From Dehalococcoidia bacterium (GTDB lineage: Bacteria > Chloroflexota > Dehalococcoidia > UBA2979), in NCBI GenBank assembly GCA_018700215.1, contig JABIST010000346.1, positions 1-17,202 on the forward strand: DNA of 17,202 nucleotides, read 5' to 3'. Shown here in pieces: positions 1 through 12,000 of the stretch. The notes under the pieces were generated by a model. That model saw only the letters and a list, made by a program, of their open reading frames with translations, searched no databases and was not told the DNA's origin. How positions within the stretch are numbered: position 1 is the first letter of the stretch; each line of letters starts with the position of its first letter. Made by a program: the position numbers and the translations under genes.

Positions 1-1
1 C

Positions 2-385
2 CTCAACGAACTCATCACCGCCTGGACCCTCACCCAGGACGCCTTCGAAACCGAACTATCCCTCGGGTCGATCGGCCTCTCGAGTGCCCGAATCGTCCCG
101 CTCTACGAGCTCTACACCCGCCCCGACCCAAACTTCACCGCTCGCGGCTTCCTCGGCCCCATCGACCACCCCGAAGCCGGCACCACCCTCCTCCCTGGCC
201 GCCCCTGGAAATTCTCCGCCGCCCCCAACGCCCCCATCCGCCCCTCCCCCTGCGTCGGCCAACACTCCCGCGAAGTCCTCCGCGACGAACTCGCCATCTC
301 CGACCACGAGTACGCTGCCCTCGTCGCCGCCGGCATCACCGGCACCCTCGATGACCTCGTCGCCCAACAACAGTCGGTCGACTAA
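2..385 (+). CDS. CaiB/BaiF (class III) CoA-transferase, C-terminal part
   Basis: Only the last 127 codons are in the window; the reading frame is open from base 2 to a TAA at 383-385. Family III CoA-transferases move CoA between carboxylic acids in the cytoplasm. The visible part matches the C-terminal region of that family: a segment reading HPEAGTTLLPGRPWKFS, then P-x-x-x-VGQHSREVL, then a closing helix of the type 'YAALVAAGITG'. The catalytic Asp of this family lies in the missing N-terminal part and cannot be checked. Leu, Ala, Thr and Pro codons end almost only in C, as in the downstream carboxylase, so both look native to the same compositional region. The 146 bp gap to the carboxylase contains a palindrome, so the two may or may not be co-transcribed. 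The substrate is unknown. Confidence 0.85.
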   Translation, partial: LNELITAWTLTQDAFETELSLGSIGLSSARIVPLYELYTRPDPNFTARGFLGPIDHPEAGTTLLPGRPWKFSAAPNAPIRPSPCVGQHSREVLRDELAISDHEYAALVAAGITGTLDDLVAQQQSVD

Positions 386-431
386 TCCCCAGGACGGCGA
401 GCCCCAGGACATGGACTCAACCCATCTACAA

Positions 432-445
432 GACATAACTATGTC
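432..445. promoter_or_regulatory. Palindromic operator candidate upstream of the acyl-CoA carboxylase
   Basis: GACATAACTATGTC is a perfect inverted repeat with 6 bp arms and a 2 bp spacer. It lies in the unusually AT-rich stretch between the CoA-transferase and the carboxylase. Further GACAT(G) half-sites occur at 408-412 and 460-465 in the same gap. This layout is what a dimeric repressor (TetR- or GntR-type, for example) would bind, but no regulator gene is present in the window and the assignment is inference. I found no convincing -35/-10 pair nearby. Confidence 0.35.
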
Positions 446-531
446 ATCAGAAAATGCCCGACATGAGTTGAAGACCTGAACAATCCTCAACCACCTAATT
501 TTGAACCTTCATCGAATCTAGGAACCCGCCC

Positions 532-3936
<3,405 letters not shown>

Positions 3937-3942
3937 CGCGGA

Positions 3943-4488
3943 TCAGGCAGCAAGGCTCGCGGGCTGGTTCGGTTGAGCGTGCTCGCTGATCAGTTCGAGC
4001 GAGATTTGCTCCAGGCGATGAACCTCGTCGACCTCAAGGCTGAGCGCCTGCGCCACGCTAGCCGCGCTCGCGCGGAAGACGTTGCGCAGCAGCAGCACCT
4101 CGCGGTGACGTGGGACGAGCGTCGCCAGCCCGCCGACGAGCCGTCCGAGACCTCGTGTCTCGTCGAGGTTCGGTCGTGGCTCCGCGTCGGTTACCTCGGT
4201 GACTACGTCCAGTAGCCAGCGATCGAACTGCTCGGGCTGCTCAAGCAACGGGAGCCGGTGCCAGGCGCGTTCAAAGACTCGGATCGTGAGCGCGTCTAGC
4301 GGTGCATCTTGCCCAGCGAGGCAGGCAATCGAGACGTATGTCGGCACGGCCCGAAGGCCGAACAGCGCTGAGAATGCCGCTCGATCACCCTTGCTGGCCG
4401 CTTTCGCGTACCGAGTAATCTCCTGGTGCGCCCAGCCTGCGGCGGTGTTCCCGCCAGTATCCGTACTCGCCATCGTCCATCCCACCAT
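3943..4488 (-). CDS. Divergent ECF-type RNA polymerase sigma factor
   Basis: At 181 residues this fits the two-domain (sigma2 and sigma4) ECF group, which redirects RNA polymerase to a small regulon. Residues about 36-95 resemble region 2: a helical stretch around AFSALFGL, then VFERAWHRLPLLEQ and FDRWLLDVV, equivalent to the usual 'VFLRAW.RL...F..WL..I'. Residues about 118-170 resemble region 4: LVPRHREVLLLRNVF followed by a helix-turn-helix (ASVAQALSLEVDEVHRLEQ). The usual acidic D-A-E-D-L-V-Q segment is replaced by DAPLDALTI, so it is a distant member. The first ATG (4488) sits directly behind AGGGGA; the ATG at 4473 is better spaced from GGTGGG and may be the real start. It lies 49 bp downstream of the repeat protein gene, probably in the same transcript, and converges on the carboxylase. 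Confidence 0.75.
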   Translation of the reverse strand: MVGWTMASTDTGGNTAAGWAHQEITRYAKAASKGDRAAFSALFGLRAVPTYVSIACLAGQDAPLDALTIRVFERAWHRLPLLEQPEQFDRWLLDVVTEVTDAEPRPNLDETRGLGRLVGGLATLVPRHREVLLLRNVFRASAASVAQALSLEVDEVHRLEQISLELISEHAQPNQPASLAA

Positions 4489-4537
4489 TCCCCTACGTGG
4501 CCAGCTCTAACCCGGCGTGGTCGCTAGTTGCTGGCTG

Positions 4538-6700
4538 TTACCGCCAGGGCCAGCTCCAGCTGCGTCCACCCTGCTTATCGTTTCCACGGTCACTGTCGTC
4601 GTCCTGTCCGTTGGCATTGCCCTGCGGGCTGCGGTCATTGTCCTGCCCATAGGCGTTGCCCTGCGGACTGCGGTCATTGTCCTGCCCATAGGCGTTGCCC
4701 TGCGGACTGCGGTCATTGTCCTGCCCATAGGCGTTGCCGCGGGGGCCGCGTTCGTCGCCACTATCGTCGTCATTGGCGACGCCGTTCCCGGTACTGCCAC
4801 TCGGGCTACCTGAGTCGTCCAGCGTGGCGCTCGGAGCGCTACCGGCCTGTCCGTTCTCGATCCCCTGAGCTGCGGCGTTGCCTGCCGAGGCGGTGGTCGG
4901 CTCGTCCGAGTCCGCGCCTGCATTGGTGTCGCCAGCTGCGCCCGCGCCGGCACCAGCCGCTCTGCCACTCGGGCTGCCCGAGTCGTCCAGCGTGGCGCTC
5001 GGAGCGGTCCCGGGCTGTCCGTTCTCGATCCCCTGAGTTGCAGCGTTGCCTGCCGAGGCGGTGGTCGGCTCGTCCGAGTCCGCGCCTGCATCGGTGGAGC
5101 CAGCTACGCCCGCACCGGCATCAGCCGCGCTGCCACTCGGGCTACCCGAGTCGTCGAGCGTGGCGCTCGGAGCGCTACCGGCCTGTCCGTTCTCGATCCC
5201 CTGAGTTGCGGCGTTGCTTGCCGAGGCGGAGATCGGCTCATCCGAGCCCGCACCCGCACCGGCGTCAGCCACGCTGCCACTCGGGCTACCCGAGTCGTCC
5301 AGCGTGGCGCTCGGAGCGGTCCCGGCCTGTCCGTTCTCGATCCCCTGGGTTGCGGCGTTGCCTGCCGAGGCGGTGGTCGGCTCATCCGAGCCCGTACCAC
5401 CGTCGGTCGAATTCACCGGCGTGTCAGTCGTTCCGCCTGCAGTAGAGCCCGGCCCGGTTGAACCGCCCACGGCCGGACCGCTTTCGGTGCTGGTGCCGCT
5501 GCCGTCTGAGCTCACTGGCGCGTCGGTTGGAGCGCCTGCGGACGAGCCGTTGTCGGTGCTGGTGCCGTCGCCTGTCGAGTTCGTTGGCGCATCAGTTGGA
5601 GCGCCTGCGGCCGGGCCGCTTTCGGTGCTGGTGCCGCTGCCGTCTGAGTTCGTTGGCGCATCGGTTGGAGCGCCTGCGGTCGGGCCGCCGTCCGTGCTGG
5701 TGCCGCTGCCCGCCGAGTTCGTCGGCGCATCGGTTGAAGCGCCGGCGGATGATCCGCTGTCGGTGCTTGTGCCGGCGGCAGGGCTGGTCACGGTTGTGCT
5801 CGGCACAGACTCCGCAGGAGCGGACGGTGTGCCGGTTGGCGTCGTGTCAGATGTCGGCGCCGTGTCTCCTCCGGTCAGGCCGGCTGCAACGACTGGGCCG
5901 TCGTCCGGGTCGCCTGAGTCGCCGAGGATGCCACCGACGTCCGAGGGGGAGGCGCTGCCACTGTCGGTATCGGCGACACCACCGAGACCGGCGGCGAAGC
6001 TGGGTCCGGCATTCGTCGTGTTGCCTGACGAGTCGGATGCTGGCGCCTGAGGGCTTGTCTGTCCGCTGGGGATGTCGTCTCCGCTTGCGGGTGCTGTCGC
6101 TCCAGCATCTGACGAAGTCCCTGGCACTGTTGACGCGGTGGACGTATCTGTTGGATTCACAGAAGGTCCCAGATCCGCGGGAGCCGCCCCGTCCGGCAAC
6201 AGGTTTGTTGGCTCGGCCAACACTGAATTCAGATCGGGATCCAGATCGAGATTCAGCGAGGACGTATCGAGCGAGAACCCGAAGCCGCCCGGCAGTGAGT
6301 CCGGCTCGATCTGTTGCACTGCCACCACGGAGCCTTCGCCAGAAAATCCGGCCGCGAAGTCGACCTGTGTCTCTGTCTCGCCGCCCGGCACACTGCTTGC
6401 CAGGACACCAATCGCAGCCACTCCAGAGAACGCCGGACGGGCGTTCGCTCGCAGCTGTTCCGTCGCCTCGCGCCGCAGCTCACCGGCCTGGTCACCAGTG
6501 GTGACACGACTTTCGACGGCCAGCCAGAGACTGCTGATGTCTACCGATGGCAGCTCCGTCTGTGCATTCCGGATCTTGGTGCGGATCGACTCCAGCGTTC
6601 GGGGGAGCTGCGATAGGTCGTTCTCTCTCAGGGCTTCGATGTGTAGTCGCGCTTCGAGCAATCGCGCCTGCTGATCGAGTCGTTCGAGGTTCTGGGTCAA
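4538..6700 (-). CDS. Large low-complexity Ser/Thr/Gly/Asp repeat protein, possible partner of the ECF sigma factor
   Basis: I do not recognise a family. The 720-residue product starts at TTG 6700 behind a strong double Shine-Dalgarno sequence (GGAGGCGGAGG, 6706-6716). Residues 1-85 are charged and helical, with no HxxxCxxC zinc anti-sigma motif. A short hydrophobic stretch follows (about 90-105, FSGVAAIGVLASSVPGG), borderline as a membrane anchor. Everything after that is low complexity: an acidic, aliphatic part, then 23-residue tandem repeats (about 303-428), then four 48- to 56-residue repeats (about 433-635), then a 13-residue repeat rich in Asn, Gln, Asp and Arg (about 654-696), and a Trp-rich end WSWPWR. 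The composition suggests a disordered, extracytoplasmic or stalk-like tail. Its place ahead of the sigma gene invites an anti-sigma-like reading, but nothing in the sequence proves it. Confidence 0.8.
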   Translation of the reverse strand: MTQNLERLDQQARLLEARLHIEALRENDLSQLPRTLESIRTKIRNAQTELPSVDISSLWLAVESRVTTGDQAGELRREATEQLRANARPAFSGVAAIGVLASSVPGGETETQVDFAAGFSGEGSVVAVQQIEPDSLPGGFGFSLDTSSLNLDLDPDLNSVLAEPTNLLPDGAAPADLGPSVNPTDTSTASTVPGTSSDAGATAPASGDDIPSGQTSPQAPASDSSGNTTNAGPSFAAGLGGVADTDSGSASPSDVGGILGDSGDPDDGPVVAAGLTGGDTAPTSDTTPTGTPSAPAESVPSTTVTSPAAGTSTDSGSSAGASTDAPTNSAGSGTSTDGGPTAGAPTDAPTNSDGSGTSTESGPAAGAPTDAPTNSTGDGTSTDNGSSAGAPTDAPVSSDGSGTSTESGPAVGGSTGPGSTAGGTTDTPVNSTDGGTGSDEPTTASAGNAATQGIENGQAGTAPSATLDDSGSPSGSVADAGAGAGSDEPISASASNAATQGIENGQAGSAPSATLDDSGSPSGSAADAGAGVAGSTDAGADSDEPTTASAGNAATQGIENGQPGTAPSATLDDSGSPSGRAAGAGAGAAGDTNAGADSDEPTTASAGNAAAQGIENGQAGSAPSATLDDSGSPSGSTGNGVANDDDSGDERGPRGNAYGQDNDRSPQGNAYGQDNDRSPQGNAYGQDNDRSPQGNANGQDDDSDRGNDKQGGRSWSWPWR
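4613..4738 (-). repeat. 39 bp coding tandem repeat (13-residue unit)
   Basis: Copies at 4613-4651, 4652-4690 and 4691-4729 plus a partial copy from 4730. The second and third copies are identical by eye; the first differs at a few bases. On the minus strand the unit encodes GNAYGQDNDRSPQ. The period is a multiple of three, so copy-number change keeps the frame. Confidence 0.95.
4795..5400 (-). repeat. 144/168 bp coding tandem repeat (48/56-residue unit), four copies
   Basis: The conserved core recurs with the string TCGTC(C/G)AGCGTGGCGCTCGGAG starting at 4815, 4983, 5151 and 5295, which gives steps of 168, 168 and 144 bp. The protein core is DEPTTASAGNAATQGIENGQ followed by AxxAPSATLDDSGSPSG. 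The 24 bp difference is a variable Ala/Gly/Asp linker. All steps preserve the reading frame. Confidence 0.93.
5415..5790 (-). repeat. 69 bp coding tandem repeat (23-residue unit), about five copies
   Basis: The marker T(C)GGTGCTGGTGCCG, or a close variant, begins at 5484, 5553, 5622, 5691 and 5760, which is an exact 69 bp step. The encoded unit is of the form SGTSTDGGPTAGAPTDAPTN plus three residues. Copies differ at scattered positions, so the array is older or less homogenised than the 39 bp array. Confidence 0.93.
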
Positions 6701-6757
6701 CGTGGCCTCCGCCTCCCATGGTGGGGTTCTCCCTGAGATTCGGTCGCTGTGCTCCTC

Positions 6758-6774
6758 ACTTCAGGGTTTGAAGT
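6758..6774. promoter_or_regulatory. Inverted repeat between the divergent sigma/repeat-protein and kinase operons
   Basis: ACTTCA-GGGTT-TGAAGT has perfect 6 bp arms around a 5 bp spacer. It lies within the 192 bp divergent intergenic region, 58 bp from the TTG start on the left and about 119 bp from the ATG on the right. A regulator bound here could act on both operons. Promoter elements around it are not clear: TTGAAG at 6768-6773 could be a -35, but the matching -10 is poor. Confidence 0.35.
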
Positions 6775-6892
6775 CTTTCGTGAGCGCCCCTTCAGTCAGT
6801 CGTCAGGCTTGCGCACAACGGGTGGTCAGCAGTGCTGTCGAAGATGACCGGGAGACGCGGAGCAACGGCCGTTCATCAACGTTGGGAGCGGC

Positions 6893-9001
6893 ATGCGCAT
6901 CAACCTGGAAGTCACGCTGATCGCCATGGTGGCGGGGCTAGTGATCTTCGCGTTCTTGACGCTGCGCTGGGTCTGGCGCCGCTTCCGTCGCCGTGAACAC
7001 CGGGCCATTGCCGGCCTACAGGCCGCTCGCAACCGGATGCATAGCCTGTTCTCGCAGGTGGGATTCATGGCCTGTGCGGTGGATCGTGATGGCATCATCA
7101 CCTGGGTTGAAGGCTCAGATATTGCTGGGCTCGGATTGAGCACGGAACACAGCACCGGACGTCACTACTCCGACATCTTCCAGCGAGAGACTGAGTTGCA
7201 ACGGGAGATCCGGATGGCGCTCAAGGGCGAGCCCGCGTTGCGCCGTGTCACGGACCATTCTCCGCCCTACCAACTCTCGATCCGCCCGGTCTTCGGCGAT
7301 GACGGACACGCGATCGAGGTGGTGGCTGTCATTGCCGACATCGCTGATGAGGTCCGCGAGACCGACCGCGCGGAGCGGCTTGCCCGATTCCGCTCCGAGT
7401 TTCTCTCCGCGATGAACTTCCACCTCAGAACGCCGCTCAGCGACATCGTTGGCGTTACCGGCCTCCTCGCCAATTCCGAACTCGCCGAGGCAGAGCGTGA
7501 CTCCGTCGTCGTCATCAAGGAGTCCAGTGACACCTTGCTTCGCTTCATCGATGACCTCATCGACTACGGCGAGCTGGACGCGGGGCGCCTTCAGCTTGTC
7601 GAGCACCCGTTCAACCTGCGCGCGCTGCTCAACAGCATCAGCGCTGAATACCAGGAAGCCGCCGCTGAGAAGGGCATCTCATTCGTCGCCCGTTATCCAC
7701 ATCAGATCGCGCAGCACTTCAACGGTGACGCGGAGCGGATTCGCCAGATCATTTCCAATCTTGTCGCTAACGCCGTTGAATTTACTCAGCAGGGGCACGT
7801 CCTGCTCGATGTCCACGAATCCGGGCGTCAGGTGAACGAAACCACCATCCGCATCTCGGTGGAAGACACCGGTCCAGGCATCCCACCCGCTGACATCAAA
7901 TACCTCTTCGAAGGGTTCGGTGCCTCGGCAATGTCCTCATCTCCTCGCGGAGAGGGCACTGGGCTTGGGCTGGGGATTAGTCGGCGACTGGCGCAGCTGA
8001 TGGGCGGTGACCTCACGGTGGAGAGTCGTCCCGGCTCCGGCTCCGCGTTCACCTTCCAGGTCGATCTTGAACGAACGCTTGCCGTCCAGGACTCACTAAC
8101 TCCGGTCACACGAGCATCAGCCGTCTCCATTCCCGCCACCACCGAATCCGCCGGCGTTGTCCAGCCTGCCGCTGGCCGAACTGTGCTTCTCGCTGAAGAC
8201 AGCCTCGTCCAGCAAAAGGTCGTCGCGCGAATGCTCAGCAGCCTCGGCTTCGAGGTCTCGGTCGCGTCCGATGGTCGCGAAGCGGTCGAGGCGCTCGAAG
8301 CGGCCTCGTACGACATCGTTTTCATGGACTGTCAGATGCCGAAGATGGACGGCTTCGAGGCGACGGCGCGCGTTCGCGCACTTGACGGTGCGCGCAGTGC
8401 CATCCCGATTGTTGCGATGACCGCGGATGCGATGCCCGGTGATCGCGAGCGCTGTCTCAACGCAGGGATGAGCGATTACCTCAGCAAGCCCGTGAACCTG
8501 GAGAAACTGCGGGGGGCCGCGGAGCGATGGATCTTGCTTGAAGGCGATCACCCTGCGCTTCTGCCGTCACCCAGCGACTCCGGTACCGAGGGATCAACCA
8601 CCATTGCCGGTGAGGTGATTGATGCAGTCGCTGCGATCGGCACGGCAGCGTTGCGCGAGCTTGAGCAGCTTGGAGCGCTGGAAGGCGACTCGCCGACTGA
8701 GCCGGTGACCGACTTGATCGACGCTGTCCTCTCCACCGCTCCTTCACAGCTGATCGGTACGCGGGACGGTGTGACCGGCAACGACCTGGGCACCGTGGAG
8801 TACTGGCTGACGCCGTACCGCACGAGCTGCCGGCTGATTGGTGCACTCCGGTCCGAACAGCTTGCTGGTGAATTGCTTGATCTGGTGCGCTCTGGTGATT
8901 TCTTCGCCGCTGAAACGACGCTGAAAACGATTGAGCAGGACTTTCCAACGATCAAGAACGAACTCCGCATGGTCCGTGACCATGGGCAGTCGGCAGCCTA
9001 G
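6893..9001 (+). CDS. Membrane hybrid histidine kinase homologue (PAS-HisKA-HATPase-REC-HPt-like) with substituted phospho-His sites
   Basis: 702 residues. One transmembrane helix (about 7-28) is followed by an Arg-rich cytoplasmic stretch, a PAS-like domain (49-155), HisKA (about 163-228), HATPase_c (275-392), a receiver (429-545) and an HPt-like helical tail (575-702). The HATPase looks intact: N293, E324-D325 with G327/G329, and G2 box G353-G359. The receiver looks intact: E435-D436, D479 and K532. In HisKA the usual MSHExRTP reads MNFHLRTP, so F176 sits at the phospho-His position and a His lies one residue later. In the tail, alignment with the neighbouring HPt protein puts T640 at the phospho-His position. 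Autophosphorylation is therefore doubtful. The ATG follows GGGAG (6884-6888). It leads an operon with the next kinase (53 bp gap) and the HPt gene. The ligand is unknown. Confidence 0.9.
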   Translation: MRINLEVTLIAMVAGLVIFAFLTLRWVWRRFRRREHRAIAGLQAARNRMHSLFSQVGFMACAVDRDGIITWVEGSDIAGLGLSTEHSTGRHYSDIFQRETELQREIRMALKGEPALRRVTDHSPPYQLSIRPVFGDDGHAIEVVAVIADIADEVRETDRAERLARFRSEFLSAMNFHLRTPLSDIVGVTGLLANSELAEAERDSVVVIKESSDTLLRFIDDLIDYGELDAGRLQLVEHPFNLRALLNSISAEYQEAAAEKGISFVARYPHQIAQHFNGDAERIRQIISNLVANAVEFTQQGHVLLDVHESGRQVNETTIRISVEDTGPGIPPADIKYLFEGFGASAMSSSPRGEGTGLGLGISRRLAQLMGGDLTVESRPGSGSAFTFQVDLERTLAVQDSLTPVTRASAVSIPATTESAGVVQPAAGRTVLLAEDSLVQQKVVARMLSSLGFEVSVASDGREAVEALEAASYDIVFMDCQMPKMDGFEATARVRALDGARSAIPIVAMTADAMPGDRERCLNAGMSDYLSKPVNLEKLRGAAERWILLEGDHPALLPSPSDSGTEGSTTIAGEVIDAVAAIGTAALRELEQLGALEGDSPTEPVTDLIDAVLSTAPSQLIGTRDGVTGNDLGTVEYWLTPYRTSCRLIGALRSEQLAGELLDLVRSGDFFAAETTLKTIEQDFPTIKNELRMVRDHGQSAA

Positions 9002-9054
9002 CACTCGGTCCAGCGTCGGTTCCGTGTCAATTCGTCCGTGAGGGAGTACCAAGC

Positions 9055-12000
9055 ATGGGTAACGTGAGTCTGATTCGGAAACACTGGGCCGCCGTTGCCA
9101 TGCTCGCGGTCGGGTTGTTGGTCTCGTTTGTGGTCTTTCGCGCTACCTCCAGTTGGGAGACCGCACGAGCGGAATCCAAACTCGAGAGAGCCGCGATCCA
9201 TGTGACGGACGCAGCGCAGTCCGAACTCGAGAAGCCAGAGCAAAGTCTGCGCGGCTTTCAGGGCCTGTATGCAGCCTCCACGTCTGTCGATCGGGAGGAA
9301 TTCGCCGCGTATGCCCAGCACACCAGCGACAGTGGCGTACAGGCGATGGAGTGGATTCCGCGCGTCGCTGCCTCTGATCGCGAGGCCTTCGAGGCGTTGG
9401 CAATCGGCGACGGGTTCGATGACTTTGTGATTCGCGAACGCTCCGAGAACGGTGAACTGATTCGCGCGGATGGTCGCGATACCTACTATCCAGCGTTCTA
9501 TCTCGAACCATTTGCAGGGAACGAGGCGGCATTTGGATTCGATCTGGGCTCGGAGTCCAATCAACGTGCGGCGCTGGAGGCTGCTCGCGATTCCGGCTCT
9601 GCTGCATCGGTGCTGGTCCAATTGGTGCAGGAACGTGGCTCGCAGACCGGAGTATTGCTGTTTATGCCGATCTATCAGACCGGTGTGGCGCCGGACACTG
9701 TTGCGGAGCGGCGAGTAGCGTTGGCGGGGTTTGTGCTCGGGGTGTATCAAGTCGGTGACCTGCTGTCGCCAGCGCTCGCGTTGGCTGAGCAAACGGGCCT
9801 CGAGTTGAGGTTGCAGGACGTCACCGATCTGGTTCCGACCGAAATCATCACCGGCATCGCTGTCGATTCAGGCTTGTCGGAAGCTAGTCACGATCTCGAT
9901 GCAGAGCAATCTCGTAGGCTCCGCATCGCCGATCGAACGTGGATGCTGGCGATCTTGCACGATCACAACGCCGCTCCAATTGGACGGCCGTGGCTGTCGA
10001 TCGGGACGGCTGGCGGGAGCGCGCTGATCTTTGCGCTGCTGAGCGCGTACCTCAACAGCATCTTGGGGCGAACGCGGCGTGTGGAAGAAGAGGTCCATGA
10101 ACGCACCTCGGAACTGCGCGACATGGCTACGTCACACGAGCAGCTGGCGGTCTCCTTGGCCCAGCGGGAGCAACGCCTGGACGCGATCCTGAATACCGCC
10201 GCCGACCCGATCATCGGAATCTCCGAGCGCGGTGTGATCGAAAGTTTTAATCGCGCCGCCGAGCGGGAATTCGGCTATTCGGCTGATGAGGTGATCGGCC
10301 AGCGAGTTGAGATCCTGATGCCGGCTTCGATCGGCGTGTCGCATCCGCAGTCCGTCAACCAGTACGTCGAAACTGGGCGAGCCACCACTGTGGTCGGGCA
10401 GATTCGAGACGACATCGCCAAACGGAAGGACGGCAGCGAGTTTCCAATTCAACTCTCCGTCAGCGAAGTCAATGACGGAGACCGTCGGATCTTCACCGGC
10501 ATCATTCGGGACATGACAGCGATCAAGGAGGCCGAGCGAGGGCTGGCCCGGCAGGCCGAAGAGTTGCGAGCCGCCAACCAAACGCTCGAACTCCACACGA
10601 ATCGTTTGACCGCGATTCTGAACACCGCGGCTGACGCGATCATCGGCATCTCCGAACGAGGGATCATCGAGCACTTCAATGCTGCGGCGGTGAAGATGTT
10701 CGGCTACGAGCCCGGTGACGTCATCGGGCAGCGAGTCGAGATCCTCATGCCTGGTTCCACGGCGGAGGCTCACCCCGAATCTCTCAACCAGTACGTCAAA
10801 ACAGGACGCGCCACCACCGTGGTTGGGCAAGTTCGAGATGACATCGCGCAACGGAAGGACGGTACTGAGTTCCCGATTCAGCTAGCTGTCTCTGAGGTGG
10901 TTGACGGGGAGCACCGCACGTTCACCGGCATTGTCCGTGACATGACGAGCATCAAGACAGCCGAGCGCGAACTACTCGCGCGCGAGCAGCAGCTCTCGGA
11001 ACAGGCCACCAAGCTGCAGGAATCCAATACGCGGCTCGAATGGGCGGTCAGCGAAGCTGAGGAACTCGCCGAGCAAGCCAACTCTGCCGCCGCCACCAAG
11101 GCCGACTTCCTGGCGACCATGTCCCACGAGATCAGGACGCCGATGAACGGCGTGATCGGCATGACGGGATTGCTACTCGGGACTGAGCTTGACGAGGAGC
11201 AGTCTCAGTACGCCAACGCGATTCGCTCCTCTGGAGAGGCGTTACTCTCCTTGATCAACGACATCCTCGATTTCTCGAAGATCGAATCCGGGCATGTGGA
11301 GTTCGAGTCGGCGCCGTTCTCGCTGCGCGACACGATCTATGAGATCAGTGAGTTGCTGTCGCACCGCGAGGATGTCAGCGGGCTTGATCTGGTGGTTCGT
11401 TATCCCTCGCATGTGCCGCATCAGGTGGTCGGCGATGCGGGACGGCTCCGCCAGATCCTGCTGAACCTCGGCTCCAACGCGATCAAATTTACCGCTGCAG
11501 GCCACGTCGTCTTCTCTGTCGACGACATGGGTGAACGTGCGGACGGCGCCCACTACCTTCGCGTCTCCGTGAGCGACACTGGCCTCGGTATCCCGGCGGA
11601 CCGGTTGGACGCGATTTTCGAGGAGTTCACTCAGGTGGATGCCTCCACGACCCGAACCCACGGAGGCACGGGCCTCGGCCTCGCCATCGTCCGTCAGATC
11701 GTCGAAGCAATGGACGGATTGCTCTCCGTGGACAGCACACTGGGTGAAGGCTCCACGTTCTCATTCGAGATTCCACTGCTGCTACAGGAGCAACAGCCGG
11801 AAGAGCTGGTACCAGCCAGTGTCGTGTCGGCACGCGTAGTGGTGGTGTCGGAAAACGACATCGCACGATCCGCGACCACTGATCAGATTGCCGCGTGGGG
11901 AATCGACGTCGAGAGTGCCGCCAGTCCAGAGGAGGCCGCGCGGCTGCTCGACGATGCCAAGGCGGCCGGCCAGCCCTTCGACATTGCGATCTGCGACTGC

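Noticed and set aside
4613..4738. Direct repeats with a CRISPR-like unit length
   Set aside because: The copies are contiguous with no spacers and are in frame with a protein; no cas genes are present.
4528..5445. 305-residue plus-strand ORF rich in Arg, Ser, Pro and Cys
   Set aside because: It is the antisense reading of the coding repeats in the 720-residue protein and merely mirrors their period.
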